Below, piece by piece: positions 27,506 through 37,527 of a stretch of 64,000 bases of DNA; the first letter of the stretch is position 1; each line of letters opens with the position of its first letter. The notes below the pieces were generated by a model, which did not search any database, was not told where the DNA came from, and was given only the letters and a program-made list of their open reading frames with translations. Position numbers and translations under genes: made by a program. Source of the stretch: Flexifilum sp963727545 (GTDB lineage: Bacteria; Chloroflexota; Anaerolineae; Aggregatilineales; Phototrophicaceae); NCBI GenBank assembly GCA_963727545.1, contig CAVSGS010000014.1:124001-188000 (forward strand). The letters run 5' to 3'.

Positions 27506-29515
27506 TTAGGGGGCGGTGAAGGTCCCTAGATGAACGACTGAGTCGCTGGAGTCGGTACGAGGGATACGCGTCAGATCGGGGAGGGTGTAATGCCCGACGT
27601 CGAGCGACAGGTTGGCAGTACCCGGCGCGACGTCGAAGAAATCCGCCATGACGATCACGCGGTCGCCGACGCGCCACGTCGCCCGCGAGAGCGCCACGTC
27701 AGCGATCGCCAGCGGATCGCCGTCAGCGTGGGCGGCGTCGCGCAGATGGTGGAACTGCTGATAAACGCCGGGGTCGGCACCGCCTTCGACGCGCCAGAGC
27801 GTCGAAACGCGCAGAGCGCTCGCCGACGCGCCGGACGCGCCAGCCGATCAGCGTCGAGCCGTCGGCGAAGGGGATCGGCTCGATGCTGGTGAAGCCCTGC
27901 GGATCGCTGACGCCGTCATAACGGGTCGCCACGAACGGCTCCGCACCCACGCGACGCGGATAGGTCTGCACGTCGAGCGCCAGACCGGAGGCTTCGATTT
28001 CTTCCCACGCCTGAAACGGCGCGAGCGTCGCCAACAGCGTCGCCGGGTACGGCGGCAGGATCAGCAGGTTTTCGCCGTTGAGGATGCGGTGGTCGCGCGT
28101 CCAGAGCAGCGTCTTGAAGACGGCGACTTCGCCATCGGTCACCGGATCATCCCCATGCGTGAAGAACAGCACCGGATCGGCGACGGCGTTCGCCACGTCG
28201 CGCGCTTCGCGCAGGATGCTCGACAGCGCGCTGTTGGGTGGGCGGTTGATCGCCACGTCGTCGAGCGTCAGCATAATCTGCGCCGACCAGACTGCCGCCA
28301 GCGCGATCACCGCCGTCGTGACGATCAAGCGCCAGACGCGCGCGCGGAACAGCAGCGTGCTCGCGCCGACGAGGATCGCCAACGCGGGCAGCGCGACCAA
28401 CTGATAGTGGATCAGCACCGGCGTTCCGTGCCGCAGAAAGAACAGCGGCGACACAATCAGCCCCAGCAGCACGATCTCGGCGAAGAACGTGATTTCGTCT
28501 CCGCTGCGGTGCGAACCGGCGGTTCGTCCTTGGCTCCCCCTCGCCCCATGGAGAGGGGGTTGGGGGGTGAGGTTTTGCAAATCGTTACCACCAGCCCCAG
28601 CGCCAGCAATCCCCCCGCCGTGATCACGGTCGGCAGGGCGCGGCTGAAGCTATCAGCATCCCCTCGACCGAGGAAGCTCCAATCCCAGCCGACGCCGAGA
28701 CGGATCAAGTTGGTGAAGCCCTGCCCGTCGATGCTCGACGATCCGCCGCCGATCACCTGCCCGAAGCGCTGAAGGATCGCCGGATCGACGACGGTGACGT
28801 AGTAGACGTAAGGGATCGTGGCGACGAGAGCCAGCGCCCCACCGATCAGCACCGGAGTCCAGCGCCGCCACCAGCGAAAGCGCAGGAATAGATAAGCCGT
28901 CGCCGGGATCAGCGCGACGCCGGCGAAATGTACCTGAAACACGAATCCGCCTAAAAAGACGGTCGCGGCAACGGCAACGCTGCCCGCGCGATCCTGCCGG
29001 GTCGCGCCAACGTAAGCGCAGATCGCCCACACCAGCGTCAGCGGCGCCAGCAAATTCGGCTGCCAGATGCTGCGTCCGTAAAAGACGGCATAGGGCGATG
29101 CGGCGAGGTAGAGCGCGGCGATCAAGCCGACCCACGCGCCCCAACGTCGCGCCAGCGCCCACACGCCCGCGACCGCCGCCAAGCTGATCAGGCTGACGAA
29201 GCTCGTCGCCACCAGCGGATCGGGCGAGACGGCGTAGGGCAGCGCGAACAGCCAGACGCTCGCCGGGAAAAAGGGGATGTCCACCGATGACGGCTGCCCT
29301 GCCATGACAAACTCACCGCCGCGCGCCATCCGCAGCGCGTCAAGGCTGATGTGTGCCTCGTCCAGCGCGAACGAACTGACGCCGGGGTAGCTGAAGCGCA
29401 GCACCGCCGCCAGCAGCAAAATCGCCAGCAGCGCGATCAGTTCGGATTTGGAGATAGGGTTTGGAAAAATGATCAACCGCCAAGACGCCGTGCAACCTTC
29501 GGTTGCCATCACCAA
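27506..29515 (-). pseudogene. PMT/ArnT-like membrane glycosyltransferase, disrupted
   Basis: Three frame pieces together make about 670 residues. The N-terminal piece (29515 down to about 28570) has many membrane helices and the DE motif in SFALDEAHISLDAL typical of GT39/GT83 lipid-linked sugar transferases. Near 28500-28572 a family-B repeat is embedded and the sense frame shifts: EITFFAEIVLLGLIVSPLFFL continues in a second frame. Near 27803 it shifts back, giving WRVEGGADPGVYQQFHHL to the stop at 27506, a soluble beta-rich tail. The first residues of the 29515 start come from another repeat, so the original start is uncertain. Real decay or assembly error cannot be separated. Confidence 0.7.
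28500..28572. repeat. Family-B composite repeat inside a gene
   Basis: Contains CTGCGGTGCGAA, a hairpin GAACC/GGTTC and a CCCCCTC...GAGGGGG stem ending in TTGGGGGGTGAGG. The same composite is at 56000-56095. It lies at the frame break of the glycosyltransferase. Confidence 0.8.
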
Positions 29516-29600
29516 GAAAGCAGAAATAGTATCACATTCGGCATCTAAGTCGATTCTGTTGTGTAAATCTACTTGGCGTACTTGGCGACTTGGCGGTTTG
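29474..29600. repeat. Inverted-arm element with CGCCAAGA words
   Basis: Left arm (CAACCGCCAAGACGCC, 29474-29489, then degenerate words to about 29523) is inverted at 29572-29600 (CTTGGCGACTTGGCGGTTTG). 127 bp. It covers the apparent start of the glycosyltransferase and reaches to within nine bases of the next gene's stop. Confidence 0.7.
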
Positions 29601-29608
29601 TGTTAGTT

Positions 29609-30262
29609 TTATCGTCCGCGCTTAGCGACGGCGATCTCACCCTCGTCGTCGATGTAGTAGCGCGGCTCGGCTTCCGGTTCGTCCTCGATGATTTCGAGGC
29701 GATTGCGCGTCCGGCTCGCCCGCTTCGACTTGCCTTTGGGCAGCAGCCAGTTGTTGATTCGGAACAGCGCCACCGCCGACCAGCGCATCAAGCGGACGGT
29801 GATCAGGTGCAGGTCGATGGTCAGCGGCGCGAGCAGCAGCACTTCGACCGCCAGCGGCAGCAGGATGAAAATCGACAGCAGCAGCGAGACGATACCGAGC
29901 GGAAATTTCACCAACAGATAGAGCGCGCTGCGCCACGTCGCGCCGCTGCCGAGCAGCATTCCCAGCCGCTCGCCGAGGTTCGCGCCGCGCAGATCGCCGT
30001 CGTCGAAATCTTCCGGCGCGTCGACGCCAAGGATCGTCGCCATCACTCGCCGGTCGATCTGCGCCAGTGTCCGCGTGGCTGCGAGCATGAACAACAGCAG
30101 CGGGATGCCGATCAGCACGATGGAGAGGCTCAGCGCCAGCGAAAACCCGCCGACGATGAAAATGATGTACGCCAGCCCGAACCAGAAATTGGCGAACAGT
30201 CCTAACCAACTGCGAAACATCTTGCCGTCAGTCAGGGCGTCGAGCCACGAGTAATTGTCCAT
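29609..30262 (-). CDS. Sensor-like (PF13796-type) membrane protein
   Basis: 217 residues. An N-terminal pair of membrane helices (FWFGLAYIIFIVGGFSLALSLSIVLIGIP) is followed by an arginine-rich helix (TRTLAQIDRRVMATILG) and a second helix pair (ALYLLVKFPLGIVSLLLSIFILL). This order resembles the 'putative sensor' domain found before histidine kinases in Actinobacteria and Chloroflexota. Here it is not fused to a kinase; a charged cytoplasmic tail follows instead. Start at 30262 with AGGCGG nine bases upstream. Function unknown. Confidence 0.68.
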   Translation of the reverse strand: MDNYSWLDALTDGKMFRSWLGLFANFWFGLAYIIFIVGGFSLALSLSIVLIGIPLLLFMLAATRTLAQIDRRVMATILGVDAPEDFDDGDLRGANLGERLGMLLGSGATWRSALYLLVKFPLGIVSLLLSIFILLPLAVEVLLLAPLTIDLHLITVRLMRWSAVALFRINNWLLPKGKSKRASRTRNRLEIIEDEPEAEPRYYIDDEGEIAVAKRGR

Positions 30263-30338
30263 AGGAAAAAGCCGCCTGCGGAAATCAACGGTATATCCCA
30301 TTGTACGCGAAAACGGGCGGCAGCGTTGCAGATCTGCT

Positions 30339-31682
30339 CTATTCGCCTGCGCAGGCGGGCAGCGCCGTCAAGTCGATTTGCCACAGCCCGCCGTTGACGC
30401 CGTTGGCAGCCAGCGCAATGGTGTTGTCATCCGGCGACAGCCACCACCACGCGCGATCCCCGTCGCCGAGGTCGAGCGGCAGCGGCGCGAGATCGTAGAG
30501 GACGCCCTCGTCGCGGTTGAAACACTGCAAGCGCGGCACACCATCCACCGGGATCGCGGCGTAGACCTGCGTGATCAGGTCGTCCTCGCCGCCGGAGATC
30601 AGCAGCGGCGCGGGATAGTTGTTGCCGGGGATGTCGTCGGGCGCGAACAGCTTCTCGAAAAAGCCATTGGTGACGACGTAGAGGTAATAGCCCAAGCCGT
30701 CCGCGAAATCTCCCGCGATCACGACGCGGCGGGCATCGCGCGAGACGCCCGGCACGATCAGCGAGGGCGGGTTCTGAGCGAGCGGCGGGCTGATCACACG
30801 GGCTGCGGCGTCGGCGGTGAAATAGCTGACCGGATCGCCGATCGCGCCGTAGTAGTAGGCGAGAAAGCGTTCCTCCGGCAGCCAATAGACGCCCTGCAAA
30901 CTCTGGTTGTGCAGTCCGGTATACAAGACGCGCCGGAACGTGCCGTCGACCGAAGCGGTCTGAAAGTCGTTCTGGACGTTTTGATAGACGAGCCGCTGAC
31001 CATCCGGCGCGTAGCGCAGCAGGGAATGGACCAGCGTCTCGTCGTCCGCAAGCTGCAAGCGCTGGCGCAGCGCGTCGGTCACGTCCTCGGCGTGCGGCGG
31101 CGCGATCGCGGTGGTCGAGCCGCTGCCTAGGTCATAGACCTGCCACGTCCAATCGAGGAACGGATCGGTCGCGCAGCCGGTGGCGTAGCGCAAGCTGTGA
31201 TCGTCGATCCATTCGACGTTGACGGCTTCGGCGCTCGACACTTGCTCGACACCGGCGGCGAGCGCCGCGGGCGGCGTCGCCGGGGCGGACTGGGCATCGG
31301 CGGTGACGACGACCCGCGCGACAGTTGCTTCCGGGTCGAACAATTCGAGCGGCGCGCTGAAAGTCTGTGCTGCGCCCGGTTGCAAGGCGAAGTCGGGCAG
31401 CAGCCCCACCCCACAAGCGTTGGTCAGCACGCCGATCCCGCTGCCGATCAAGGCGTCGGCGGCGTCGTAGGCTTCGGCGTTGAGGCTGATGCCGGTATAG
31501 GCGAGCGTGTCGCCGTGGTTGGTCAGCGTACCGACCGCCCGCAGCACCGGCTGACCAAAATCGCCGACGCCGCTGGTGATCTCGACGTCATCAACGGTCA
31601 GCGGATTAGTTTGGGCGCTGACGCTCACCGCACCGAGCACAGCGATCAGCACGGCAATGAATAAGGACAACCGTCTCAACAA
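30339..31682 (-). CDS. Secreted beta-propeller-like protein
   Basis: 447 residues with a signal peptide (1-24, ending VSA). An N-terminal FxLYD/DUF3426-like beta-sandwich (about 28-120, TVDDVEITSGVGDFGQPVLRAVG) is followed by propeller-like repeats such as LRYAPDGQRLVYQNV, VSRDARRVVIAGDF and LSPDDNTIALAANG. It is exported and probably binds a ligand or partner. No catalytic motif is seen. It heads a run of exported proteins (30.3-34.3 kb). Start is TTG at 31682; the ribosome site is weak. Confidence 0.75.
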   Translation of the reverse strand: MLRRLSLFIAVLIAVLGAVSVSAQTNPLTVDDVEITSGVGDFGQPVLRAVGTLTNHGDTLAYTGISLNAEAYDAADALIGSGIGVLTNACGVGLLPDFALQPGAAQTFSAPLELFDPEATVARVVVTADAQSAPATPPAALAAGVEQVSSAEAVNVEWIDDHSLRYATGCATDPFLDWTWQVYDLGSGSTTAIAPPHAEDVTDALRQRLQLADDETLVHSLLRYAPDGQRLVYQNVQNDFQTASVDGTFRRVLYTGLHNQSLQGVYWLPEERFLAYYYGAIGDPVSYFTADAAARVISPPLAQNPPSLIVPGVSRDARRVVIAGDFADGLGYYLYVVTNGFFEKLFAPDDIPGNNYPAPLLISGGEDDLITQVYAAIPVDGVPRLQCFNRDEGVLYDLAPLPLDLGDGDRAWWWLSPDDNTIALAANGVNGGLWQIDLTALPACAGE

Positions 31683-31717
31683 GTTACGCTTTCACTTTGT
31701 TTTGAGAGTGCCGCACC

Positions 31718-31843
31718 GCCAGATGCTCAAAGCATCTGGCTAGCCAACTAAGCCTGCTGGAAGCAGGCTACCAGCAAGCCAGTATTCGCGCAGCCCGCTT
31801 CTAGCGGGCTTCATTTCGTAGCCGCAGGCTTTGAGCCTGCGGC
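31718..31843. repeat. Cluster of four tandem hairpins
   Basis: Stems at 31718-31740 (GCCAGATGCT/AGCATCTGGC), 31751-31769 (AGCCTGCT/AGCAGGCT), 31792-31810 (AGCCCGCT/AGCGGGCT) and 31821-31843 (GCCGCAGGCT/AGCCTGCGGC). All have 3-base loops and end in GCT/AGC next to the loop. The cluster fills the gap between two co-directional genes. Confidence 0.85.
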
Positions 31844-31849
31844 GATCTT

Positions 31850-32944
31850 TCACCCGCCGACGCGGGCGAGCGCTTCTTTCGCCGCCGTGAAGTTCTGGTT
31901 GCGCCAGACCGCCGCCTCGAAGTTCGACTTGGCGCGATCCAAATCGCCCATCTGCTCAGCCGCCAAGCCGATGTAATAGTACATCTCCTCGACACCCGGC
32001 GTCGTCGAAATCACGGCGCGGGCAAGGTCGATCACGTCCTGATAGCGCCCGACCTGCAAGTAGGCGTCGAACGGTCCGTACTGATACCACATCATGCGCC
32101 AAGGCAAGCCGACGTTGCGCGCCTGATCGAAGGCATCGGCGGCTTCTTGATAACGACCGAGCAGCACCAGCGACGATCCCTCGTTGAACAGGCTGAACGA
32201 GTCGGCATAAGCGGTATCAAGTTCCGCTTGCGACTGCTGGAGCGCGATCTCGGCGGCGTTGGTTGCATCCCAATAGCTGCCCATCACCTGCTGGAGTTTT
32301 TCTTCTTCGTCGGGTCGGTAGACGACCAGAAAGTCGCGGTTGAAGTCCCGCCAGCGCGAGTCCATATCCGCGTAAGGGATCGGACGTCCGGTGTTGCCGG
32401 GACCGTTGCCGAGCAGCGAGTCAAACGAATAAAGCTCCTGTTTGTCGTCGTCGTAGCCCATGATCACGCGGTTGTGGCTCATCCAGTCCTTGAACGCGCC
32501 GGGACCATCGTAGTAGACGTTTTCGACCAGCACCGGGAAGCCGTTGGCGACCAGCGCCTTGAGCAAATCAAGCGTGCCGCCGACGCGCTCGACGGCTTGC
32601 AAACCCTGCAAGTTGGCAAAGGCGATCATCTCGTCGAGGCGGACGGCGACGTCCTCCGAGTTCGGGTTGAGGAAGCGCATGGTATCGTCGTAGGTACCCG
32701 TCCATTGATAGTAGGACAGCTCAATCGTCAGCGCCGCCGCCGAGCAGCGGTTGAGCAGTTGGTAGACGGGCTTCAGCCCTTCCAGCCGCGCCGAGGGCGG
32801 CAGCGACGACGGCGGCACGTAGGCGACGACAGTCGCGTCCGGACTGACCGGCTCTGAGGTCGCATCCTGCGCGCTGACGCCGCCGACACCCACGATCAAC
32901 AGTGCCACGACGACCCATACCAAGCGGAACGTGCGGTTACTCAT
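31850..32944 (-). CDS. Secreted C39-like papain-fold protein with TPR tail
   Basis: 364 residues. Signal peptide 1-26. A C39-type papain-like domain (about 50-205) has Gln62 and Cys67 in YQLLNRCSAAAL, and His157 in WMSHNRVIMGYDDD, so the catalytic residues are in place. The C-terminal half has tetratricopeptide repeats (LVLLGRYQEAADAFDQA, MYYYIGLAAEQMGDLDRAKSNFEAA). An exported cysteine peptidase, possibly acting on peptides held by the TPRs. The substrate is unknown. Sits between two exported propeller proteins; the run is probably co-transcribed. Confidence 0.82.
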   Translation of the reverse strand: MSNRTFRLVWVVVALLIVGVGGVSAQDATSEPVSPDATVVAYVPPSSLPPSARLEGLKPVYQLLNRCSAAALTIELSYYQWTGTYDDTMRFLNPNSEDVAVRLDEMIAFANLQGLQAVERVGGTLDLLKALVANGFPVLVENVYYDGPGAFKDWMSHNRVIMGYDDDKQELYSFDSLLGNGPGNTGRPIPYADMDSRWRDFNRDFLVVYRPDEEEKLQQVMGSYWDATNAAEIALQQSQAELDTAYADSFSLFNEGSSLVLLGRYQEAADAFDQARNVGLPWRMMWYQYGPFDAYLQVGRYQDVIDLARAVISTTPGVEEMYYYIGLAAEQMGDLDRAKSNFEAAVWRNQNFTAAKEALARVGG

Positions 32945-33011
32945 TGCTAATTACTCACTCCAAACGACTATCGCGCGCCATTGTACTGCAAACGGGCGAC
33001 GTTACCAGCAG

Positions 33012-34337
33012 CTAATCCAAATGGACGAGCAGCGTGTCGCTCCCATTGCGGCGGGCGAGCAGCACCGCGTTATTCGCGCCCCAGCCGATACTCTGCTGCC
33101 AGCGCGAGGTGGTCAGCGCGAAATCACCCGGCAGCAGCAAATCCCCCGGTTCACCCGGCGCCCCAGTGACGTACCACCCGTTAGCATCGCTACCTTCGCC
33201 ATCCGTGACGATGTAGCTCAGCGCCGACCCTTCAGGCGACCAACCCGCCCCACTCACGAAGTGATCGGGGTCGATCAGCAGTAATTCGCCGCTTGCCACG
33301 TCGATCACTTGGGCGAGGCTGTCCTCTGGCTGGCTGCTCGGCTGGAAGTTCGACTGCAAGTTGACCAGCACGTAGCGACCATCCGGCGACAAATCGACAC
33401 TCGCGGGGAGCAAGCCTTTGCTCCGGTCGATGTACCTGATCTGGCGCGCGTTGCCGCCATCAAGGTCGCTGATCCAAACTCCTGTCAATGACGATTTTCC
33501 GGCGGGGAAGTAGATAAAGGCGATGTGATCCGCCGACACGTCGATCTGGTAAATCGCGACCGGATCGAGCGAGGACAGGGTGCCTAACTGCTCCAAGCCA
33601 CTGCCGTCGGCATTGATCACGTAGACGTCAGGCGGGGCGAATTCGCTATCGGCGCGGGTATAGCGCAGGAACAGAATCCGACCATCGGGCAGCCAGTGCG
33701 GGATCACGTCGATGTCGCCCAACCCTTTGGCAGAAAGCAGATTGTTCGAATTGCCGTCATCTGTGATGTCGGCGATCGTGTTTTCAACCGTATCCCAAAC
33801 CCAGATGTCGGGATCAACGAGCAGACGGAAGAAATCTTCGGTGAAGACGAGGTAGCGGCTGTCCGGCGACCAGCGCGGTGTCTCACTTTCGAGGCGACCG
33901 ATGCTCGCTTCAAGGTCGATGCAGTTCTGCTGCTCAGTTCCAGCGTAGATGCAGAACGAGGGACCGCGCAGGGCAGCGAAATGCTCGCCATCCGGCGCGA
34001 GATACGTCCCGCTGTTAGCCGGTCCCGACAAGACGTCGATCGCCAGCGTCGAAGCAACCTTCAGACCGGCAACGTCGTAGACGACTGGCGTCGGCGTGGG
34101 CGTAATCTGCGCCTGCGCCGTCGCAGTCAGAGCGGCATTCAGCGCCGCGCCGACGATTTGCGTGGCTGCCATCGAGGTCGCCTGCTGCTCGGTGGCGACC
34201 TGCGTTTGCGCTAATAGCGTGCTGACCGCCGCTTGGACGGTCGGGTCGGTCAGCGGTGGATCGTCTTGCGCTTGAACGATCAATGCCGCGCCCACGAGCA
34301 GCGCGCATAAAAGCAGTGCGAAGCTTCGCTTAGCCAT
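33012..34337 (-). CDS. Secreted TolB-like beta-propeller protein
   Basis: 441 residues with a signal peptide (1-23, ending VQAQ). An Ala/Thr/Gln-rich spacer with TPTPT runs to about residue 90. A WD40-like/PD40 propeller follows with repeats such as APDGEHFAALRG, SPDSRYLVFTED, LSPDGRYVLVNLQSN and SPEGSALSYIVTDG. Exported; no catalytic motif. Such proteins often act as scaffolds or lipid/sugar-binding modules. GGGGG lies just before the ATG. Confidence 0.82.
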   Translation of the reverse strand: MAKRSFALLLCALLVGAALIVQAQDDPPLTDPTVQAAVSTLLAQTQVATEQQATSMAATQIVGAALNAALTATAQAQITPTPTPVVYDVAGLKVASTLAIDVLSGPANSGTYLAPDGEHFAALRGPSFCIYAGTEQQNCIDLEASIGRLESETPRWSPDSRYLVFTEDFFRLLVDPDIWVWDTVENTIADITDDGNSNNLLSAKGLGDIDVIPHWLPDGRILFLRYTRADSEFAPPDVYVINADGSGLEQLGTLSSLDPVAIYQIDVSADHIAFIYFPAGKSSLTGVWISDLDGGNARQIRYIDRSKGLLPASVDLSPDGRYVLVNLQSNFQPSSQPEDSLAQVIDVASGELLLIDPDHFVSGAGWSPEGSALSYIVTDGEGSDANGWYVTGAPGEPGDLLLPGDFALTTSRWQQSIGWGANNAVLLARRNGSDTLLVHLD

Positions 34338-34355
34338 AGTCCCCCTGAAGCTTGG

Positions 34356-35309
34356 TTAAGTGACGGCTGCACCGGTGAAGAAGCGCTTGAGCGCAGCGCT
34401 CGCCGTTGCATCTTTTAGATAGTCGATATTTTCTCCGGCGAAGGGTCGCGGATCGAGCTTGAAGTAGCTGACCAGCGCGTTATCACCGACGACGTTGGGC
34501 TGCTTGAGCAGGTCGAGCAGCGTCGAGTTGACCGGCGTGCCGGGGAGTGTCCGCTCCATCACCCAGACGGCGGGGCGCAGCAGACTCACCGGCGCGTTAA
34601 TCAGCAGGCGACTGGTATTCATCGCCTTAAGCACGCGCTGCTCGATTTGCCCCATCGTCAGGACTTCCGGTCCACCGAGTTCAAATTCGCGCCCGATGGT
34701 GGCGTCGTCATCGAGCGAACGCACCATCGCCTCGACGACGTCGTGAACCGACACCGGCTGAAACAGCGCCGTGCCGCCGCCGATCAGCGGAAAGACGAGC
34801 GGCGTCAGGCGGATCAAACGAGCGAAGGCGTTGAAGAACTCGTCCTGCGCCCCGAAGATCACCGACGGGCGCACCGCCGTCCACTGCAAGCCGGATTGGG
34901 CGACGTACTGCTGGGCGCGTCCCTTGCTGCGCAGAAACGCCGAGAAGTGATCGGGCGCCGCACCATTTTGACACATGTTGATCAAGCGCTCGACGCCGGC
35001 GGCTTTAGCAGCATCGACCATGTTGACCGTGCCCTGATAGTTGATCGCCTCGTAAGTCGCGCTGCCCCGCTCCATTGGGATGGCGACGAGGTGGATCACC
35101 GCCGTCACGCCGTCGAGCGCGGGCTTGAGGCTGGCGGGGTCGGTCACGTCGCCGGGGACGACTTCGATTTTCGCCCCCAAGTCGCCGAGGCGCTGACGCG
35201 CCTTCTCGACGTGCCGCACCATTGCCCGCACCGGCTTGCCCTGCTCGACCAGCCGCCGCACCGTGTTGTTGCCAACGTACCCGGCTGCGCCGGTCACGAG
35301 AATCGTCAT
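34356..35309 (-). CDS. Atypical SDR, NDUFA9-like
   Basis: 317 residues. Rossmann motif VTGAAGYVGNNTVRRL is near the N-terminus and a strand-2 arginine (AMVRHVEKARQR) suggests NADP. The usual catalytic Tyr-x-x-x-Lys is not found: FLRSKGRAQQYVAQSG stands at that position, as in the NDUFA9/complex-I-associated branch. It has GVERLINMCQNGA, AVRPSVIFGAQDEFFN and FQPVSVHDVVEAMV. It may bind nucleotide without catalysis. No nuo genes are near. GAAGGA six bases before the ATG. Confidence 0.85.
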   Translation of the reverse strand: MTILVTGAAGYVGNNTVRRLVEQGKPVRAMVRHVEKARQRLGDLGAKIEVVPGDVTDPASLKPALDGVTAVIHLVAIPMERGSATYEAINYQGTVNMVDAAKAAGVERLINMCQNGAAPDHFSAFLRSKGRAQQYVAQSGLQWTAVRPSVIFGAQDEFFNAFARLIRLTPLVFPLIGGGTALFQPVSVHDVVEAMVRSLDDDATIGREFELGGPEVLTMGQIEQRVLKAMNTSRLLINAPVSLLRPAVWVMERTLPGTPVNSTLLDLLKQPNVVGDNALVSYFKLDPRPFAGENIDYLKDATASAALKRFFTGAAVT

Positions 35310-35382
35310 GCTGTGTCCTTCATATCCTATCCGGATTGATATAACTGATAGTTTATCGGGATGAAATGAACGGCGGATGAAT

Positions 35383-35519
35383 AGCGAATAGCGGTCAGCA
35401 TTTAGCTATCAGCTATCAGCTAAAAACGAGAGCATGTACAAGCAGTTTGATTGTCCAGATCACCTCGATAACCCGCCACTTATTTTTAGCTGACGGCTGA
35501 CCGCTGGTAGCTAATCGCT
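35383..35519. repeat. Inverted-arm element with AGCTATC words
   Basis: Left arm 35383-35426 (AGCGGTCAGC, AGCTATCAGCTATCAGCTAAAAA) is imperfectly inverted at 35483-35519 (TTTTTAGCTGACGGCTGACC). 137 bp; its right end meets the stop codon of the next gene. Confidence 0.8.
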
Positions 35520-37442
35520 TATTTCACCGTGATCGTGGCGAGTTGGAGATAGTCGCCGCCGTCGTTCACAGGCAAACGTGCTGACGGGTTGTCGAGGTCA
35601 TACAATCCGGCGATCAGGGTGTAGCTCCCCGGCGGCAGGTCGATCAGCAGGGCGTGGCGGTCGCTGATCGCGTCACCGGGCTGCCACGTCGTCGTCGGCG
35701 CGAGTCCGCCCTGCGGCTCGCTATCGCGCTGCGCGACCAGCACGCCGTTCGCGTCGAGCAGCTGCAAGAAGACCTTGTAACGGGTCGTCAGCGGCGCGTC
35801 GGTGCGCCAGTCGAAAGCGACTTGCAGCGCATCGCCTGGTTTGTACGGTCGCACTGCTGATGCCGTAGTCGACCAGCGTGATCTGATCGCCAAACCGCGC
35901 GCCCGACGGCTGCATAGTGATGGCGGTATCAGGGGCGGCATAGCGGGCGAGGCGCACATCACCATACCACGTCTCGTCCAACTCGTAGGCTTGATTGTCG
36001 AGCACACGCTCGACGACGCGGTTGGGGTCGCGCTCGGCTTCGCCCCAAAAGACGGCATAAATCCGCGGGTGCGACTGGATCACGTCCGACACGGCGGCGG
36101 CGGTCGCGTCGTCGTCGCCGCCCAAGCCAGCGGGCAGCGGATAGACCGGCGCGTCGCCGTGATAGTAGTAGCGGAAGACTTCTTCCTGATTGGGCGCGTC
36201 AAGGATGATGGCATCGTCGGGGCGCAGGTTCGCCGTGATGGTTTGGACGATGGCGCGGTAATCGGCACGCTGGAAAGCGGGATCGGCGTAGAGCGGTGCG
36301 ATACCGTCCACCGCGATCAGCGCCAGCCACGCAACGCTCAGCACTGCCGTCACCGGCGGGACAATCAGCGCCAAGCGCGTCGCGCGATCGCGCTGTCTGC
36401 CGTAATTCAGCTCCAGCGTCCACAGCACCCAGACGCCGCGTCCCAGCCAGAGCGCTAAGCCGATCTGGGCGGGCAGCAGCAGCTTGACGTTATCGGGGCG
36501 GAACATGCCCAGCGCCAAGAACAAGCCGACCGGGACGATCACCCACAGCGGCGGGATCAAGACCTGCCAGAGCGTCTTGCGGGTGAAGATCAGCAGCCCG
36601 AACAGCGCCAGCAAGCCGGGGATCGCCAGCGCCGCGCCGGGTGAGGTGCTGCCGAAGGTCAGCCATTGCAAGACAGTCGAGAGCGCGTCGGCGAAGGGGG
36701 TCGCGTCGCCGGTGTTGGGCCAGTTGGTCACCTGCTGGATGGCGGTCGGCAGCCACGGCAGATAGAGCAAGATGGTCAGGAGATTGGCAGCGACGTAAAC
36801 CACCAGAACGCGTAGGTAGGGGCGGAACTGAGTTCCGCCCCTACGCCACATCGATACAATCCAAACGACCGCGACGATACCCTGCGCCAGCATGACGAAG
36901 GGATAGGCGTACTGCGTCCACAAGCCCGCCGCGTTGAACAGCGCGAGCGCCAGCGCCCAACGCCACGTCTTGTGCTGAAACAAACCCCCTTGGAACAAGG
37001 CAGCCAATGCCCAGAAACTCGCCGCCGACCACAACGCCAGCAGCGCGTACATGCGCGCTTCCTGTGCGTAGTAGATGCTGAAGGTGTTGAGCGCGATCAG
37101 CAGCGCGGCGGTGATGGCGGCGACCGTCCCGTAGAGCCGCCGACCGAGCGCGTAGGCGAAGGCGATGCTCACGAGGCTGGCGAAAACCGAGAGCGAGCGC
37201 AGCGCGAACTCGCTCGTGCCGGTCAGCAGCCGCCAGCCCGCCAGCAAATAGTAATAACCGGGCGGATGGATGTCGCGGGCGGCGTTGGCGGCGATCTCGG
37301 CGAAGGGGCGGATCGCCTGCACGTAGCTGCTGCCCTCGTCATTCCAGAGCGACTGCGCGCCGAGCAGGTGAAACCTCAGCGCCGCTGCTAAAAGGATCAG
37401 CGCGGTGATAGCAAATAAGGGAACATGGCGGCGGAAAGGCAT
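35519..37442 (-). pseudogene. PMT/ArnT-like membrane glycosyltransferase, frameshifted
   Basis: The restored product is about 640 residues. The start at 37442 is the first Met of the natural N-terminus (MPFRRHVPLFAITALILL); codons further upstream are repeat sequence. The first outer loop has the family motif SLWNDEGSSYVQAIRP and HPPGYYYLLAGW, then about ten membrane helices, then an extracytoplasmic tail. The frame breaks near 35850: VRPYKPGDALQVAFDWRTD continues one frame over to 35519. A family-A palindrome is translated in frame at 36816-36844. The predicted role is transfer of sugar from a polyprenyl donor. Confidence 0.8.
36816..36844. repeat. Family-A palindrome, copy 10 (inside a gene)
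   Basis: 29 bases, arms GTAGGGGC/GCCCCTAC, core GGAACTGAGTTCC. On the minus strand it is read in frame and encodes about RRGGTQFRPYLR between two membrane helices. Confidence 0.88.
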
Positions 37443-37491
37443 CGAATTAACCGCCAAGAAGCCAAACAATGGGATGACGAAAAGAAAAGAT

Positions 37492-37527
37492 TTCAACGCA
37501 AAGACGCGAAGACGCAAAGACGCAAAG
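37492..37527. repeat. CGCAAAGA tandem words
   Basis: AACGCAAAGACGCGAAGACG and two further ACGCAAAG units, next to a family-A palindrome. This is a left arm without a clear inverse partner. Confidence 0.6.
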
